This document shows, in pieces, positions 1 through 13,663 of a stretch of 64,000 nucleotides of DNA. The notes below the pieces were generated by a model. That model worked only from the letters and a program-made list of their open reading frames with translations, made no database searches and was not told the DNA's origin. Numbering within the stretch: the first letter of the stretch is position 1; each line of letters begins with the position of its first letter. Where the stretch lies: positions 62,001 through 126,000 of the forward strand of contig JAOVVO010000142.1 in assembly GCA_028564675.1 (NCBI GenBank), given 5' to 3'. The position numbers and the translations under genes are program-made. Source of the stretch: Onchocerca lupi. Its lineage: Eukaryota > Nematoda > Chromadorea > Rhabditida > Onchocercidae.

Positions 1-1129
1 AATGGTTTGATGGTTGGTTTCCTTATCTTTTTCTAGAATGCTCTAGTATGATTCGTTTTTCTTTTTTTTTTTTTGTTTGTTTTTGATACGTTGTCATATC
101 ACCATTTGTAAGTTCCATTTGAGAAACACGTTGCATCAATGGTCTCGATAATTGTTAATTAACTGAATAGACTGTCAGTGATCCATCAAAAATTGGCATA
201 CAGCTGCTGTTTCATAAATCACTAGTAATCTTTCTTTTTTAGTCGTTTGATCAATCCGTTGAATAGAACTGTTTAATGATATTCAATAAACAAAAATATC
301 AGATCAGTTTTGAAATTTCGCGTCAGTTTAGAAATAGTTCAGGATTATGATGTATTAATTTTGCATTAAACAGAATAGTTAGAAAGAGCAATAGAAAATT
401 GTATGGTTTTGTTCAAATCAGTGAAGGCATGTTCATTTTCTTGAAATATTTTTTTGTTAGGATATTACGGGAGTCATTAAGGATATGGGTGACGGACAAT
501 CATAGAAAGCAGTTTTTTTTCAGCATTTTGTTTTTCCCAATTTGTGATTATTTTGTAGTATATAATAACCCTGAATCTTATACTACCTGATGAAATCACA
601 TCCAGACAGATTATCTCCATTTGGTTGAGCAGGGCGGCCAGATTTGAAGACGTAGCTCCATAAATATTATCATTGGATCGACAAAAACATTCCCCGAGTT
701 TTTTTTTTTTTTTCTAAATTCCAGTGTGATTATAAAATTCATCTAATTTTCACTTCACAGTTTCGCATAGTTTTTGCGAAACATTTGGCTATATTCTTCA
801 TGTGCATTTGTGTAGTGTGTGATGTGTGCGCGTGTCTATATATATATATATATATGTTTGTATGTTTGAATGCATAAATTTATAACTTAAGTTTGTAGAT
901 CATTCATTGGTACGTCAATATAATCAGCTGTACATTATCAGTGATGCTTGTGATTTCTTGTGCACGTATATCACCTAAAAGCTGTTATCGCTCTTTTTCT
1001 TTGCAGTCCAGCATTCTTATACATATATATATAAAATCTATTCCCTCTCCATTTTTTCTACTGTTTCTCATTCCACTTCACGTTTTTCTGACTATTCCAT
1101 GATTGAGTAGTTACATAAAGTTGTGTTTT

Positions 1130-1164
<35 letters not shown>

Positions 1165-1358
1165 CAAATTTAATCGATTAGGCTTCGAATCTGTTCAGTA
1201 TTCCATTAATATTTCCATTTATCAATAATATCGTTACGCTTCCCATGTTTCTTTTCTTTTTTTTTTTTTAGAAAACTTATATATCGTTGTAATGTTCTTT
1301 CAACATTTCTTGTTATGAATTATGAGAGTTTTGGTTACAGCGCTTGTTTGAGTAAGTT
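1..1358. other. Upstream non-coding region of the E2 gene
   Basis: I see no convincing exon on either strand. The stretch is AT-rich, with long T runs (around 65, 700, 1130-1164 and 1255-1270) and a short TA repeat (about 838-855). Its right end should hold the promoter and 5' UTR of the ubiquitin-conjugating enzyme gene. An acceptor-like TTACAG ends at 1340, 18 bases before that start codon. Confidence 0.5.
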
Positions 1359-2486
1359 ATGACGACACCATCACGGAGACGTCTGATGCGGGATTTCAAA
1401 AAGCTGCAGGTATCTTTTTATCATCAGTGTTACTTATGCTGTTCAGCTTGGTAGTACCTAAATTTTCTTTAAATGACTTTTTAAGGAGGACCCACCTGCT
1501 GGTGTCAGTGGTGCTCCAACGGAGGATAACATCCTAATGTGGGAAGCGATTATTTTTGGTCCGCAGGATACACCATTTGAGGATGGAACATTCAAGTTGA
1601 CCCTCGAATTCACTGAGGAATATCCTAATAAGCCTCCTACGGTGAAATTCGTCTCGAAAATGTTTCATCCGAATGTTTATGCCGATGGTAGTATCTGCCT
1701 TGATATTTTGCAGGTACTTATACAATTTTATAGGTGCTTGAAATGAGGGACGTGTGGAGGAGGGTATAGAAAATGGTAAGGAAAAAGAATTCAGCTAACG
1801 ATGAGATATTGAATTTTGTTATATAAAAAGTGGAAGCCTTCTTCTGTTTCATTGTATTCATATCTTATTATTTCTAGACCGCCTGCTGTCCAATTCCATC
1901 ATTTTTTGGATGATAGGAACAGGTCTTTTAATCAGTGAATGTATCGTACAATATGCTACAATGTTCTGCCGTACTTTCTTTTGCAGAATAGATGGTCGCC
2001 AACTTATGATGTTGCTGCTATCTTAACTTCCATCCAATCATTGTTAGATGAACCAAACCCAAACAGTCCTGCTAATTCACTCGCTGCTCAGCTTTATCAG
2101 GAAAACAGACGGGAGTATGAGAAAAGAGTGCAACAAATTGTTGAACAGGTGCAGTGTCATTTCTGCTTTCACATAAGAAATTATTTTCCATACTTGTGGT
2201 TTGACGTTCGCATATATCTCTCTTATTTTTCAGTCGTATTGGATACAACAAATATTCTTTCAAGAATTATTGCTAAATTTGAATTCAGTCGATATGATAA
2301 TAGCTTATGCTGATAATTTGAATTGTTCAGTCATGGCTTAATTTTGGAGAAAATGAGGGAGAAATGGAAGCGAAAGAGGATGGAGATAGTGATGAAGAAA
2401 TGGATCATGACCACGATGACCCACAGATGCCTTCTGCTTCTGGCGCAACACGATCAAACAGTGGTGCTGCTTCGTCCTCTGCCTAA
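1359..2486 (+). CDS. ubc-1: Ubiquitin-conjugating enzyme E2, UBC-1/RAD6 (UBE2A/B) orthologue with acidic C-terminal tail
   Basis: E2 enzyme that takes ubiquitin from E1 onto a cysteine and, with RAD18/BRE1-type E3 ligases, modifies PCNA and histone H2B. Four exons (1359-1409, 1486-1713, 1987-2148, 2331-2486) join in frame to 198 residues. The N-terminus MTTPSRRRLMRDFKKLQ, the HPN motif near residue 78 and the catalytic Cys88 in DGSICLDIL are RAD6 hallmarks. The last exon adds about 50 residues rich in Glu/Asp/His, then Ser/Ala. A long acidic tail is known for yeast Rad6 and C. elegans UBC-1 but absent from human UBE2A/B. The start is fixed by the conserved N-terminus; a likely splice-leader acceptor ends at 1340. 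Family assignment is near certain; substrates are inferred. Confidence 0.95.
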
Positions 2487-4168
2487 TATTTTTCCACTTT
2501 TCAGAAGTGGTGGTGTCGTTTTCAGATGTATGAATTTGGCGTAATTTGCTTTTTTTTTTTTTTTTTTAATTTACAGTTACTAACAGTATGTTGCTTTCAA
2601 CTTGCTTATGTACAATGATTTGTTTGGATATAGACATCTGTACTGCATACTTCAAACGATGCATGAGGAGCTTTCATTACTTACAGCAAAAGTTGAATAT
2701 ATGCGTTACCTGTTTTGTGCACTTGTGATTTACAGTTAATATTTGAGATTTTCTGAAGATAAATATTGGTCACTTTGTTTGAAAGGAGTTTTGAGACAAG
2801 TTTTATACTGCATCTGGAAAATTTTCGATTTTTGCATATAAATTGAATGAAAAAAAAGTACTCGAATTGATTCCAAAAAACTGTCTCAGTGCTTTGGATT
2901 TTTAGATTCTTGTTTCCATTTATATTCGGAAATTTAAAAAGATTGTAATGAACATGTATCTCAGCATAAATTACGAGTGGTATATAATTTTTTGGAATCA
3001 TAGAATGTCTTCAAGAGATTAGCAACAAAAATGTATATGCGATCTATTTTATTGTCTTTTTTCTGGTGTTTTGAATCGATAGATGCATTATTTCTCTTTT
3101 TACTCTTTCATATCTTTTTCTTGATGGACACTTACATATGGTATTTGCTGTACTTGTAGTATATGAATTTGAGGGATTTCCATAGAATGATTTATTAGCA
3201 TTTTATTTAATGCTTTGTCGCCATAAATTTCCAAAAATTTACTCGAAAACGGCAATGAAGTTTGCTAAATATGTCGCAAGAAATAAAGAGTAATAAAATC
3301 ATAAAACGAATTCAGAAGGCCAGTCGAAAGTTTGTAAAAGTTATATCTATTTTTCTTTTCCCATTATTGCTTGTAATTCTCTATATGACGTTCGTATATT
3401 TATATTCCATGTATCAGAATATTAAGTATGTCGTGTTTTTTTTCCCCTTAGTATCATTCATCATGGAGATATCTACTTGGGAGGTGCGGATTTGCGTGAT
3501 TAGTTTGTTCTTGTCGTTTAAACTTTGATAGTATGTTCATACTTTGATAAAACAAACTAAATAAAATCTGTGGTGTAGCATCAGACATGAATAAAAGAAG
3601 TGTGGCTTAATATCTAGGTAGATAACGAGAAGAAAATATGAATTACTAAACAGTACAGGAAAGTTAGTGGTTTTGTGGTTTAAAGATGAGGAAACTTGAT
3701 TCAAAAGTTATTTAGGAAGCAGTATTTCTTGTGTACGGTGTCCGCCCCTCTTACCGTGTACATCTTGGAGATTGGCATTAGAAAATCTCCTTGAAAAAAA
3801 TCTCCAAAATCTTGGAGGTTGGCATTAGAAAAAAAGAAAAACTTAGCCAAATGAGCTACAACATAATAAGTAAAAAATTTATTATTTATCTATATTAAGT
3901 AAAAAGGTACTTTGGTTTTGAGACACTATACATATTTTAATAGAAAGAAAAAAAAAGCAGATATTCCTCCGGAAGGACTAATCTTTAAAATTTAATTGAG
4001 GCTATCCGTAGTTTTGTAAAGTTCTTCACCTCTACTTTCCAAACCACGATGCAAGTTTCATTAATGGTTTTATGGATCATTAGTGTCAAACTTGAGTCTT
4101 TAATTTCTTTCTTACGTTTATGACTAGCAAATCTCTAGATAACCAAACATAGTTCAGGAATTACTAGT
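2487..4168. other. Intergenic region between the E2 and TBC genes
   Basis: Holds the 3' UTR of the E2 gene and the upstream region of the TBC gene. Open frames here (for example 3262-3528) look like chance: hydrophobic, AT-driven and without splice context. A 22-base near-identical direct repeat lies at 3764-3785 and 3811-3832. An acceptor-like TTCAG ends at 4157, 11 bases before the next start codon. Confidence 0.5.
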
Positions 4169-7015
4169 ATGGATCGGTCGAATAATTTCCGTACTAATTA
4201 TGTTGGACGTATGGTTGGAGACAAAGCGGAATGCAGCCGATTCCAGATTGAAGAGCAAATCCTGCGCGAAGATTCTGACGTTGATCTGACAAAATTAGCA
4301 CAGTTCGCGTTCAAACATTATGTTCCCAAAATTCATCGTGTACCAATTTGGAAATTGTTGCTGAGTTGGTATTTCACTTCAAGTTTTTTCTTTTTTAAAT
4401 TTTAGTGAACCCAAGCTTTTTTTTTCATGATTCATTTACTTTGATGAAGTATTTATAGTTATTTCAATTTAATAGTATTTTCCATATTTTTTAATCCATT
4501 ATCTCTTATGAAACTTGATTTTAAAATACATCATTTTATTGCAGTAGTGATTAAGAGAATAAAAACAAGGAATGTCTTGACGACTGGCTTCTAGATTTTT
4601 GTCTAAAAATATTTGTGTTCAGTGTGCACTACAGCGATATCACTGATAAATGTGCTGCTTACAATATAAGAAATGCTATTGATCTCGATGATAATTTAAA
4701 ATAGACTAAATGACGAATCTTTTGAATGAAAAGTTTATTTAGGGGTGTCGTCAACTGCACCGGAAGTGAGAAAAGATATAACGAAACATCGAATACAAGA
4801 AGTTAGCTTAAGTTTCTCCATTTTGTTTTTTGTTATTATCCTAACTTTTGTCTACTGATTCAAGTTATTGGATTATATCATAATGGTTACTAAGTTACGA
4901 TCATTGAGAATCCTTTCCGTTATAACTAATTTGGGAATAATCATAGGCTTTTGTTTACCAGTTCTTTTATTTTTTTTTTATTTATCAAATTAAATTGCTG
5001 TATTGAAAAGTGCTTTTTTCGTTTCTTATTTTTCTCCAACTTTTGATGTTTTTATATACTTTACTCCAACTAATAGTTTATTTGATACAAATACATTTGA
5101 TGTAAAATTCTCATTCAGTAATCATTCTTAGTGACGACAATATTACAGCTTTATAGATTTATATTTTTTTTCCTAGTTAGTTCAAGTGCTTTTTTATTTC
5201 TTTCCTTTTTTTTTTTTTTTAACTGGTATATCCTTTTATTCTCTCCCTGCAAGGAGCAAAAAATGGATTAACTTTAATCAGAGCATCAGTTTGTCGTTTT
5301 CTGGATAATACAGTTTCTGTTTTATTATCACCGTTAATTCTTGCTGTTTTAGGCAGAAGTTTTATTGTCATCACTTCGCGCAATGCGATTAAACACTGCG
5401 AGATCAGATGCCAATAAAGAACTGGATACGGAATATCAGCCGACGGCTGTTGATATTGTACGAATGATTAAACTGGGAAATGAGACTGTAGTGCACGACA
5501 ATGATCATGCTTTGGAAATGGACTTTCAAGCAAAGTTAGCGGTAAATCTTTTTGAATTAAAATTATATAATTATTAGTAGAATTCTTGAGTTGTATGATT
5601 GTTTTTGGCTCCAATAGATATTTATTATTGAAAGACTTTCTACTTTTTGTTTTGTTAAATTCTTTCCTTGCCCAACACTTCAGCGCTTTAAAAATTCAGA
5701 ATAAAATCCAAAAATTTTGTCTAGGAGAAATCATAAATAAATATTAAATTTTTAGATTGCCGAACAAATGTCAATAATTTGTGAATCAAATTGGATTGAC
5801 ACTTTCTGGTTGACAAAGGTCTTCGATGAATTATTGTCTCATATCTTTACTCCGAATGTTCTTACAGAAGTCAGTTATTTTTATTTTCATACGGTTTCTG
5901 CTCAAATTTCATAAATCGCCTCTCTTCGTTATGTCTATTCTTCTGCATTTTTGGTCCATAACATTACTTTGAGTTTGCTTCACCTTTATTTTTGGATGAA
6001 CATTTGCCATCCCACCAAGGGTATCAGTCGATTATCTTCAGCATTCAATCATTAATTAAGCTTGTTCATTTTTTACTATAAAAATTAAGTGATGTGGATA
6101 ATCAATTCTGATAATTAAAAAAATTGCATTATTTAGGTCGTTGATAATCTAAAAAATCAGCTTATCAAGGCTTATGCAGAAATGAACGATTTTGATGAAT
6201 TCATTTGGGAAAATATGCCAATGAATTTTTGGATACGATGTGGTGGAGCAGTTGTTTTTGATCATGAACCGTTGTTAAGGTACATTTTTTTTTTTTTTTT
6301 TTAAATATGGTTTTGATGGCCAGTATATGATGAAATGATTGTACAGTTATAGTAAGTTATATTAATGGTGAATTTTTCAGTTTGTGGGATAAAGTATGCA
6401 GTTCTGCTGATTGTGGCATAATCAAGTTATTATCAACTGTAATCTACAATTATCTTATTGAAGTGAAACCATATTTACCAAGATTGCAGGTGATAATACC
6501 ATTTGTTCGAAATTCAGCGAATTCATGATATCAACTTACTTGACGAGATTTATATGAATTTTCTGTAATGCCAGTTGCTCCGCTGAATATTCTAGTCGTT
6601 ATTTTAGATACAAGAAAAGCAAATTTTCTAATATCTTGGACTTTCGATTTTGGTAAGAAATGAAACGACTGCGTCTCGGGCCATATTATTCTCTATCAGA
6701 CGGTAGTAGCCGGCATTAATAATGGATTCACTATTTTAATAACAAAAGGAATTTTGATTTTAAGCAAGCATAGATAACAGAATCTTGTTAATTATTCATT
6801 TTGGTTTTTAAGTTCAACCAATCTTTTTTAAAAGGGACGATTTCAAAAAAGAAATTCTAAATTTCTTTAATGATATTCGTGCTTCATTTCAGATCAATGA
6901 TTTTGCGCTAGGCAAAGGGATTTTGTCGATCAAAACTCAAAATGCTATCATAAAAAGTTCCATTGATAGTATACTTCAGTCAGGAAAATTTTGTTCCAAA
7001 AAATATGAAATATGA
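4169..7015 (+). CDS. TBC-domain protein resembling TBC1D7 (TSC complex subunit 3)
   Basis: Seven exons: 4169-4364, 4743-4801, 5353-5541, 5756-5869, 6137-6279, 6381-6489, 6893-7015. Phases all close, giving 310 residues against about 293 for human TBC1D7. The opening (NNFRTNYVGRMVG), the segment VPIWKLLL where TBC1D7 has a similar WKVLL motif, the NFWIRCGG block and the late SLWDKV motif follow TBC1D7 in order. The usual TBC catalytic IxxDxxR and YxQ fingers are not evident, as in TBC1D7. In mammals TBC1D7 binds TSC1 and stabilises the TSC1-TSC2 Rheb-GAP complex upstream of mTORC1. That partnership here is inference. Exon 2 (59 bases) was located by homology and phase. AATAAA lies at 7160-7165. 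A generic TBC protein is the alternative. Confidence 0.8.
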
Positions 7016-10000
7016 TAAAACCATTGTAATTATTCCTTTTTATTTCCTTGCTTGCTTTTCTTTTCCTTTAATTGTTACATTATTTTATGAATTCTATGAT
7101 GACCTTTTCGTGTTACGAAGAATTCTTCCAGTGATTTTCGGATTTTATTTTTGGCATATAATAAAACAGCTTTTTATTTAATGATTAATCATCATCATTT
7201 TTGGAAATAATGTCAAAATTTCCGAATTCTGTTACCATTCTATAGTCTCCGCTGATATTCAGAACGAACTATTCGAAATTATATGAAGCTCCAAGAATTA
7301 AGTCCTTCTTGTACCTTCCTCGATTCTAAAACATAATATAAAGTGAAGTAGAACATTATAAAGAAATCTTCGATACCAAGAAATACAAATTGATTGGTGG
7401 GTAAAGTTATTTTAATTTGCTGAAATCTTAATCAATCCACTCGAAAAACTAAATTTCTACAATTTTTTGGGAATTGCTATGTATGTCACGAAATAAAACA
7501 AATATCGCTAAGCATTCAATATTGCTTTGTACAACCTTAACTTTTAATTCTTCTTAGCTGAAATGCAACGAATTTAAATCTTTTTGGAGCTAGTTATTTA
7601 CATTCCAGATGTAAGAAGCGACATTTGTAAAATTTAATAGCTCTCATTCTTTTTCAATTTTTATAATTTGGAGTGAATAGATCAAGCAAATCGTTGCTTG
7701 TTATTATCGATGTTATCTATATTACGTTTTTTAATAATTTACTTAAAAATTCTATCCAGATTATTTTTATCCAGAAATCTGTCCAAATTTTATGAAGAAA
7801 AATTGAAGATTTATCAAAAATATGATATCATCAGCAAAATACTTCTTCCATATTAGAAGAATGCTTTCGATGTCAAAATTCACGGTTTATATTTACCAAG
7901 TTCAGTTCTGCTCACATCCTTGTTTAGTCTCTTTACACACATGCACCGCATGATTCTTCACCTGAATTTGACCATTGTAACATATGATCAGGTATTCTTG
8001 ACTAATAACATCTCGAGAGACATCTTGCCTATTCTTTGCTCATTAAATCTTCGTACTCGACAATGAATCACTCTTTTACTGTCATAAACTTTATGTACCA
8101 TTCTGAAACCAATCAAATGTTTCCGATTTGGTACTTTTGCTCTGAGGACCTATTCAACAGTCAATGACAAAGTACCAGATACGACTACTGTTTCGCAAAT
8201 TCACACTGCTTTCATCTTCCTACATCTTTCGCGGGATATGCCATACAAAGAAATGGTACCATTCAGATCATACATCCATTCTTAAACGTCACTCTTCAGT
8301 TTTCGTTAAATTCACGTTAAAGTGAAGAAACGAAGCTATGAAGATTTTGTCTCATAATGCAATGTGTAAGTCGTGTGTAAAATTGTAAAACGAGTATGGT
8401 TAGTGTCGCTTAGAAAAATCATTAATTTGCGCATAACTTCTTAACAATAAACGATGTCAATATTATCAAACTTGAATGTAGCCGTTGTTTAATTTAAAAC
8501 ATGATAGCTACTGTATCAATGTTGCCATTTGGCCACAAGCTGTAGGCCAAAAGAACGAAGAAATCGGATATAAACCTAAAATAATTTTTTTTTCTCTGTT
8601 TTTGTTTTAATTTTCTGAAGCTATGCATCATGCATGCAACTGTACACTTGCAATATGAGAAAATGAGGAAAAAGCTTATGCTAGTCTATGTTCTATCTTT
8701 ACTTCATGATTTAGGAAACCTGCAAGTTGATCAATAGAGCAGCATAGAAAATCAGTGCTCCATAAAGTTTATATTCTTACTCTTGACACTTCCGAAGATT
8801 TCTGTCATTACTTGAAAAGATAATTTTTCATTGATGGTTACTGAAATAAACTTCAAATCGATATTGTCTCTGATTTTATAACTATATCTTTGTCATCCGA
8901 AACTACATGTATTTCGGTTTTTATGGTCAAAACAAGGTAAAATTAAGTATCTTTATTGGTTCAGTTAGATATTCGGCCCATACTACTTACTCATTTTCAT
9001 CATGTAACTTTATTGTGCAAAATCAATACCGAAATTGGATCTTTTCAACTACTCATTAAACAAGATTCCGAATGAACGATGTTGCAAAACGATCTTCGGT
9101 CAATGCCTAATTCTAATACGGAGAAGTTTCACACATTTGTTTCTTATAAAAAGCCTTTACTAATAAGATTGTCGAAAAAACCAAAACAATGCTTTCATAA
9201 ATATTTTCAAAGAATCAAAATATTGTACTGCAAAAATATTTCCCATATGACTCATCACTCACGATGAATATAAATGAGTGTTACTTCTTCATCTTACATA
9301 TTCTCATCATTGCGATTACCAAGCTTTATCCTTAATAATAGTAAATACCGGGAACTAATTCACATTCTTTTGGTATTAAAATGTAGAATGATGGGTGAAT
9401 GGTGAAGAAACGCCCACTGCAGAAAAAATTGGAATCGGTTGGAAGAAAAGGAATTCAAAAGAATTTTGAAATCAGAATTGATTTGGGTAACTTGACAGGC
9501 GGTATTCCTTCATTTCTGATCTAACATACCTTCATCATCAACCAGTCGCTTAGAAAATATTCCTACTATTCCTCCAACACATTTTCCGACTATCAATAAT
9601 GAAGAAGAAAATTCTAAATTCCCGTTATCGAGCGAATATTCTTATCAACTCTCATCAACCAATTTAACATCGCTTAGTTTTCCATCAAAGCTATCATTCA
9701 TTCTTTGAATAATTACTATCTATAACTGTAAACCAAGAAAAAAATTTTTCTCATGACAAAGATCATCATTATTGCAAGCATTTCGGAGCAACTTTTTCAG
9801 CTTCGTCAGATGCCCAATTTATCCTCACGGCAGAAACTGAACTGCCATTTTAATAGATAGATTCATTTCTCAAGTAAGTTAGCTTCTTGTTATAAGCAGC
9901 TTCATTTGTTGCAGTAAAGAGGCATAATGGATTTATCCGGATTTTTGTAAGTTTTTCTACTGACTTCATTGCAATATTCTAGAAGCACTTCGTTTCAACA

Positions 10001-10949
10001 CGACATCTTAATTTAGCTAACTTTTGTGGAATCATTTTTTCACATTGACTTTTTTAACGGTTATTTTCCAAGAGAGCTTCCTATACTATTCAAGAATTGC
10101 TTATTGTCGACATTTATCGAAAACACTTATACTTAGAATGAAGTCAACATTTGAAATTTCTTAGCAAATAATAGATTCCCATAATTGCGAACTTTAGTTT
10201 TCACTTCCAGGAAGGCATGGATTTGCTATTTTTGAAGTAAAATACTTAGGCTAAATAAACAACTGACATAATCGGTGACCAGATCGCTATGAATTAAGCT
10301 GTCGTCAACATGTCATCTTTCTACCCTTTGCTCCTTTCATAATTTAATCAATTATTACACTTGTCTTCATCGGAGGGATCTCGCAGTCTTCAGACCTTTT
10401 CGGATAATTTTCCCGCCAAAAACGTGTCAAATTCAATTGGTCCAAGCAATGTTAGGCGATTCTTATCAGAAATCAAGCTATTCTAATCTTATCCTTATGC
10501 AATGCGATCTACGTCTTGCAAGTTATACATACTCCTATTTATTGCAATGAAATGGTTATTTCTTATCGTTTTTAGATTGAGCAAGAAGAGAGTGTTCTAT
10601 AGATCTCGGTCCCGGGTGGGAATGATAGAAAAATCGATGATCGAAATTCAGTTTCTTGATTGATCGCATATCTTGCTTGCAAAAAGAAAATTGTTCTTTT
10701 CTATGTCACCAATTGATTTCACGTTAAGGAATGCAGTATTTCTAAAGTTCACCAAGCCCATTCTCAATTTCTAATCACTGCACTCTCAGACTTATGTTAG
10801 TCCTTCAGTTGGTCGAGACAAAATTCGATCACAAGCTGATGTTGGTCCCTTTTAGATCGCTCTAATCGAAGTGACCACAAAGCACTGTTAGTCCTAACTT
10901 TAAACATATTTTTATCATAAAAATTCGTTTATCTTATCGATGATAGTCT
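7016..10949. other. Gene-poor stretch, probably decayed transposon sequence
   Basis: I found no intact gene. The base texture differs from nearby introns: fewer poly-T runs and short open stretches on the + strand broken by many stops. Because a recognisable Ty3/Gypsy-type integrase relic follows directly (10950-11580), parts of this stretch may be the older gag-protease-reverse transcriptase portion. I could not place reverse transcriptase or RNase H motifs by eye, so this is inference. AATAAA at 7160-7165 serves the TBC gene. Confidence 0.35.
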
Positions 10950-11580
10950 AATACAGGAAAAATGACCCGTTCCTGCATCGCTTGAGATTCGTATTCCTTT
11001 ATAGCTCCATCATGCTTATCCAGATATAAGGTGTGAATATGACGAGTTTCGATTGCAGCCATCTACTGGCGCCAGAATCAACGGCATCAAATATCTTTTT
11101 CAGAATCATCATCAATACTAAATAACAGCCAAATCTATTCACAAACTTGAATTGTTCTCTTGGCTTCAACCTGAACACTCTTGATCACGCCTTTACAATA
11201 ATTATTCAGGTGTATTGGCTAATCGTTACTCCCTGCTTCTTGTTGATTCCTTCTCGAAATCCCTGAAATCTTTGTCAAGTAATAGAATAAATTCTCATTC
11301 TTGATGATAGCATGCAATTCATTCTATCAACTGCTGCCTTTTCAACGATATCAAACATTTCGACTTATCACTACCTTTCCATCCATTCTAACGGTTAATT
11401 CATGTGTATTCCCAAACACTTTGTCCAAAAAAATACAGGAAGGATTGCCAAGAACTTTCAGATTTTTGTGGACGATCCCAGCAATCAGAGGACAATAACA
11501 CATGAGTGCTTCTTTATCGTCCATTTATCACTAATTTCAGTCTGTTCCACCTTCAATAAACAGAAAATGGAATGATGTAC
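10950..11580 (+). mobile_element. Decayed Ty3/Gypsy-like LTR retrotransposon, integrase remnant
   Basis: In shifting + strand frames with several stops, the translation follows the order of a Gypsy-type integrase. It runs from an HHA..I zinc-binding-like segment (about 10,990-11,040), through a segment ending NHHQY (about 11,070-11,120) and a SIHKLELFSWLQPEHS stretch (about 11,135-11,180). Next comes the catalytic-core block LLLVDSFSK at about 11,233-11,260, then FLWT (about 11,465), where elements of this class carry a conserved Phe-Leu/Tyr block. Frameshifts, stops and loss of acidic residues mean it cannot be active. No LTR pair was identified. A BEL/Pao origin is possible; Ty3/Gypsy is my preference. 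Confidence 0.6.
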
Positions 11581-13608
11581 TTCATAACTATCATAAAGTA
11601 CGATTTCAACGATGATAGTGCGATCAACCCGTTATATCAGGAAATGTCAGAATGATGTTGGCAAATCCAAATCCTTTGATTTTGTGATGATTGTTTCATT
11701 TGATTCGGAATGAAACCAAAGAGATTTGATAATCAGTTGAATTTTCCTTAATCTCTAGCTTTGTGCCGCGGTATTTCTTTCATTTCTGTTTGCAGGAATT
11801 ATAGCCAAGTAAGTAGCAGTGTTATAGTCAGCAATATATCATCATACAACAGTATTTTCAAAGTTTGTTTCAAGTGATGATTTCCAAAAATGACATCGAA
11901 ATCCTAAACAATTATGGCGTAATTTCAATCAGTTTCTAATTCAGCTCGTATGTTTTACTTTTTCTTTCTTTTTTTTTTTGTCTTAAATCTGTCATGATTT
12001 GTTTTTCGTCAATAGGAAAGTGTTACGCTCTCTTCATTTTACAGTGTTGAAAAGGTCACATCAATCTTTAGTACACTATGGCATATTTTCCGATGTATTT
12101 AGAAGTTCACAGATTTACGTGTTGCTTACCTGGGTTATATAATTTTTATCTGTCTGATCGTCTTATTTCTACGCTTAGACAGATGTACACATTCTCTTGC
12201 ATTCTTTTTCGATCTCATGTTGACCTCTGAACCGAATGTTATTATTTTGAAATTTTGAATTTAATCGATTATTATTGATTATTAATACTAATCGCGAAAT
12301 TTATTAGAAAGTTTAATTCAAATCTAATTCTTTTATTTCTTTCTAAAATGAGCTTTTGATAGATGAGTTTTGTCTGAATTGATATTTCCTTATGATAATA
12401 GTTCAAGGTTTGTTAATTCAGTTCTTAAATGATTGAGAAGGTAAATATAATTCCGTTTAATTTTGCTACTCTTACAATTAGAGCTAATTTGCTTGTAATC
12501 TATTTTATATGCATTCTGCAACAATCAAGTATCTAATCACTGAGTTCCAAAGTGAATTCAATTTTTCGAGTGCTAGAGCGTACCGGAACCAGGGATGGTA
12601 TGTGGTATTTATTGGGAATTCTGTAATTCTGTCTCTCTACTTAAATATATAAACTAAAAATCTTTTTTGTCTCCTAAATTCTGCTAATTTTCCTGAAATC
12701 AAAAATATGTCTTTTAAGATCACCTAGATTTTTCCTTCCGTTTCCAACAATTAGAAATATTTCACACACAAAAATGTTTACGCAAAATCTAAACATCTCG
12801 AAAATTTTCTAATATTTCGGGATAAAATTTAAATATCAGTTAGCGTGTTTTTTCATTCTAAGCAATATAAGTCATCTGCAGTATACTATAAAATTATGCA
12901 AACAATTGTTCTGTTAGTGCTGTCGAAATTTTGCAGTATTTATTTCCAAATGCAAGCGAACTTTTCTTTTGTAATATGACGAATACTTCGTTTTCCCAAT
13001 ATTCATCCAAAATTGTTAATGTAAGTTCATTCTGCATCAAAAAATGTTTTCAAATCATACTTGAAATATTATAAGATTCATTTTTTCAACTATTATTCTT
13101 TTGTTATATACCATAATATCCCTTCAATTTATTCATATTTGTGCATACAGTAACCGGGGGAATCTTTATCATATCTAAAATGTGCACAATAGCAAATGCT
13201 GTGGTGTGGAATTAGAATTACGGTTGACGCTTCAAGTGACGTCATTGGTGATTAACTAGTAGTCAGCATTTTTTAAATATTTTATGCAAATGTTTGAAAA
13301 TTCATCAGTGCTTCGAATTACTGACAAATGATAGTAATCTTTCGTTGTTGTACATAGCATATTTCCGCTTGCTATGTCTGCTTTTACACGAATATTTTGA
13401 TTCATTATTTAAATAAAATGATCGAATCAATATAACAACATTACGTTATACATTCAAGAACATTTTGCTATGTATTAGCTAAACATCTATTTTATAGCAT
13501 TGATACATGCCTGTTGTATCATTAATTACAATTAATGTTATTAGGAAGAAACTCTTGAGTTCTAAAATTGGAAATTGATTTTAAAACTTGAGAGAATCTT
13601 GAAATCTT

Positions 13609-13663
13609 AAAAATTTGAAGTCTTAAAAAAGACTTGAAAGACTTATTTAGACTTCAAATTTTT
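13609..13663. repeat. 15-bp perfect inverted repeat, 25-base spacer
   Basis: The arm at 13609-13623 is the exact reverse complement of the arm at 13649-13663. The spacer contains further copies of the AAGACTT-like core. It could be a MITE scar or a structured RNA, or chance in AT-rich DNA. No flanking target-site duplication was recognised. Confidence 0.7.

Noticed and set aside
3262..3528. 88-codon hydrophobic plus frame
   Set aside because: Does not begin with ATG, has AT-driven composition and no supporting signals.
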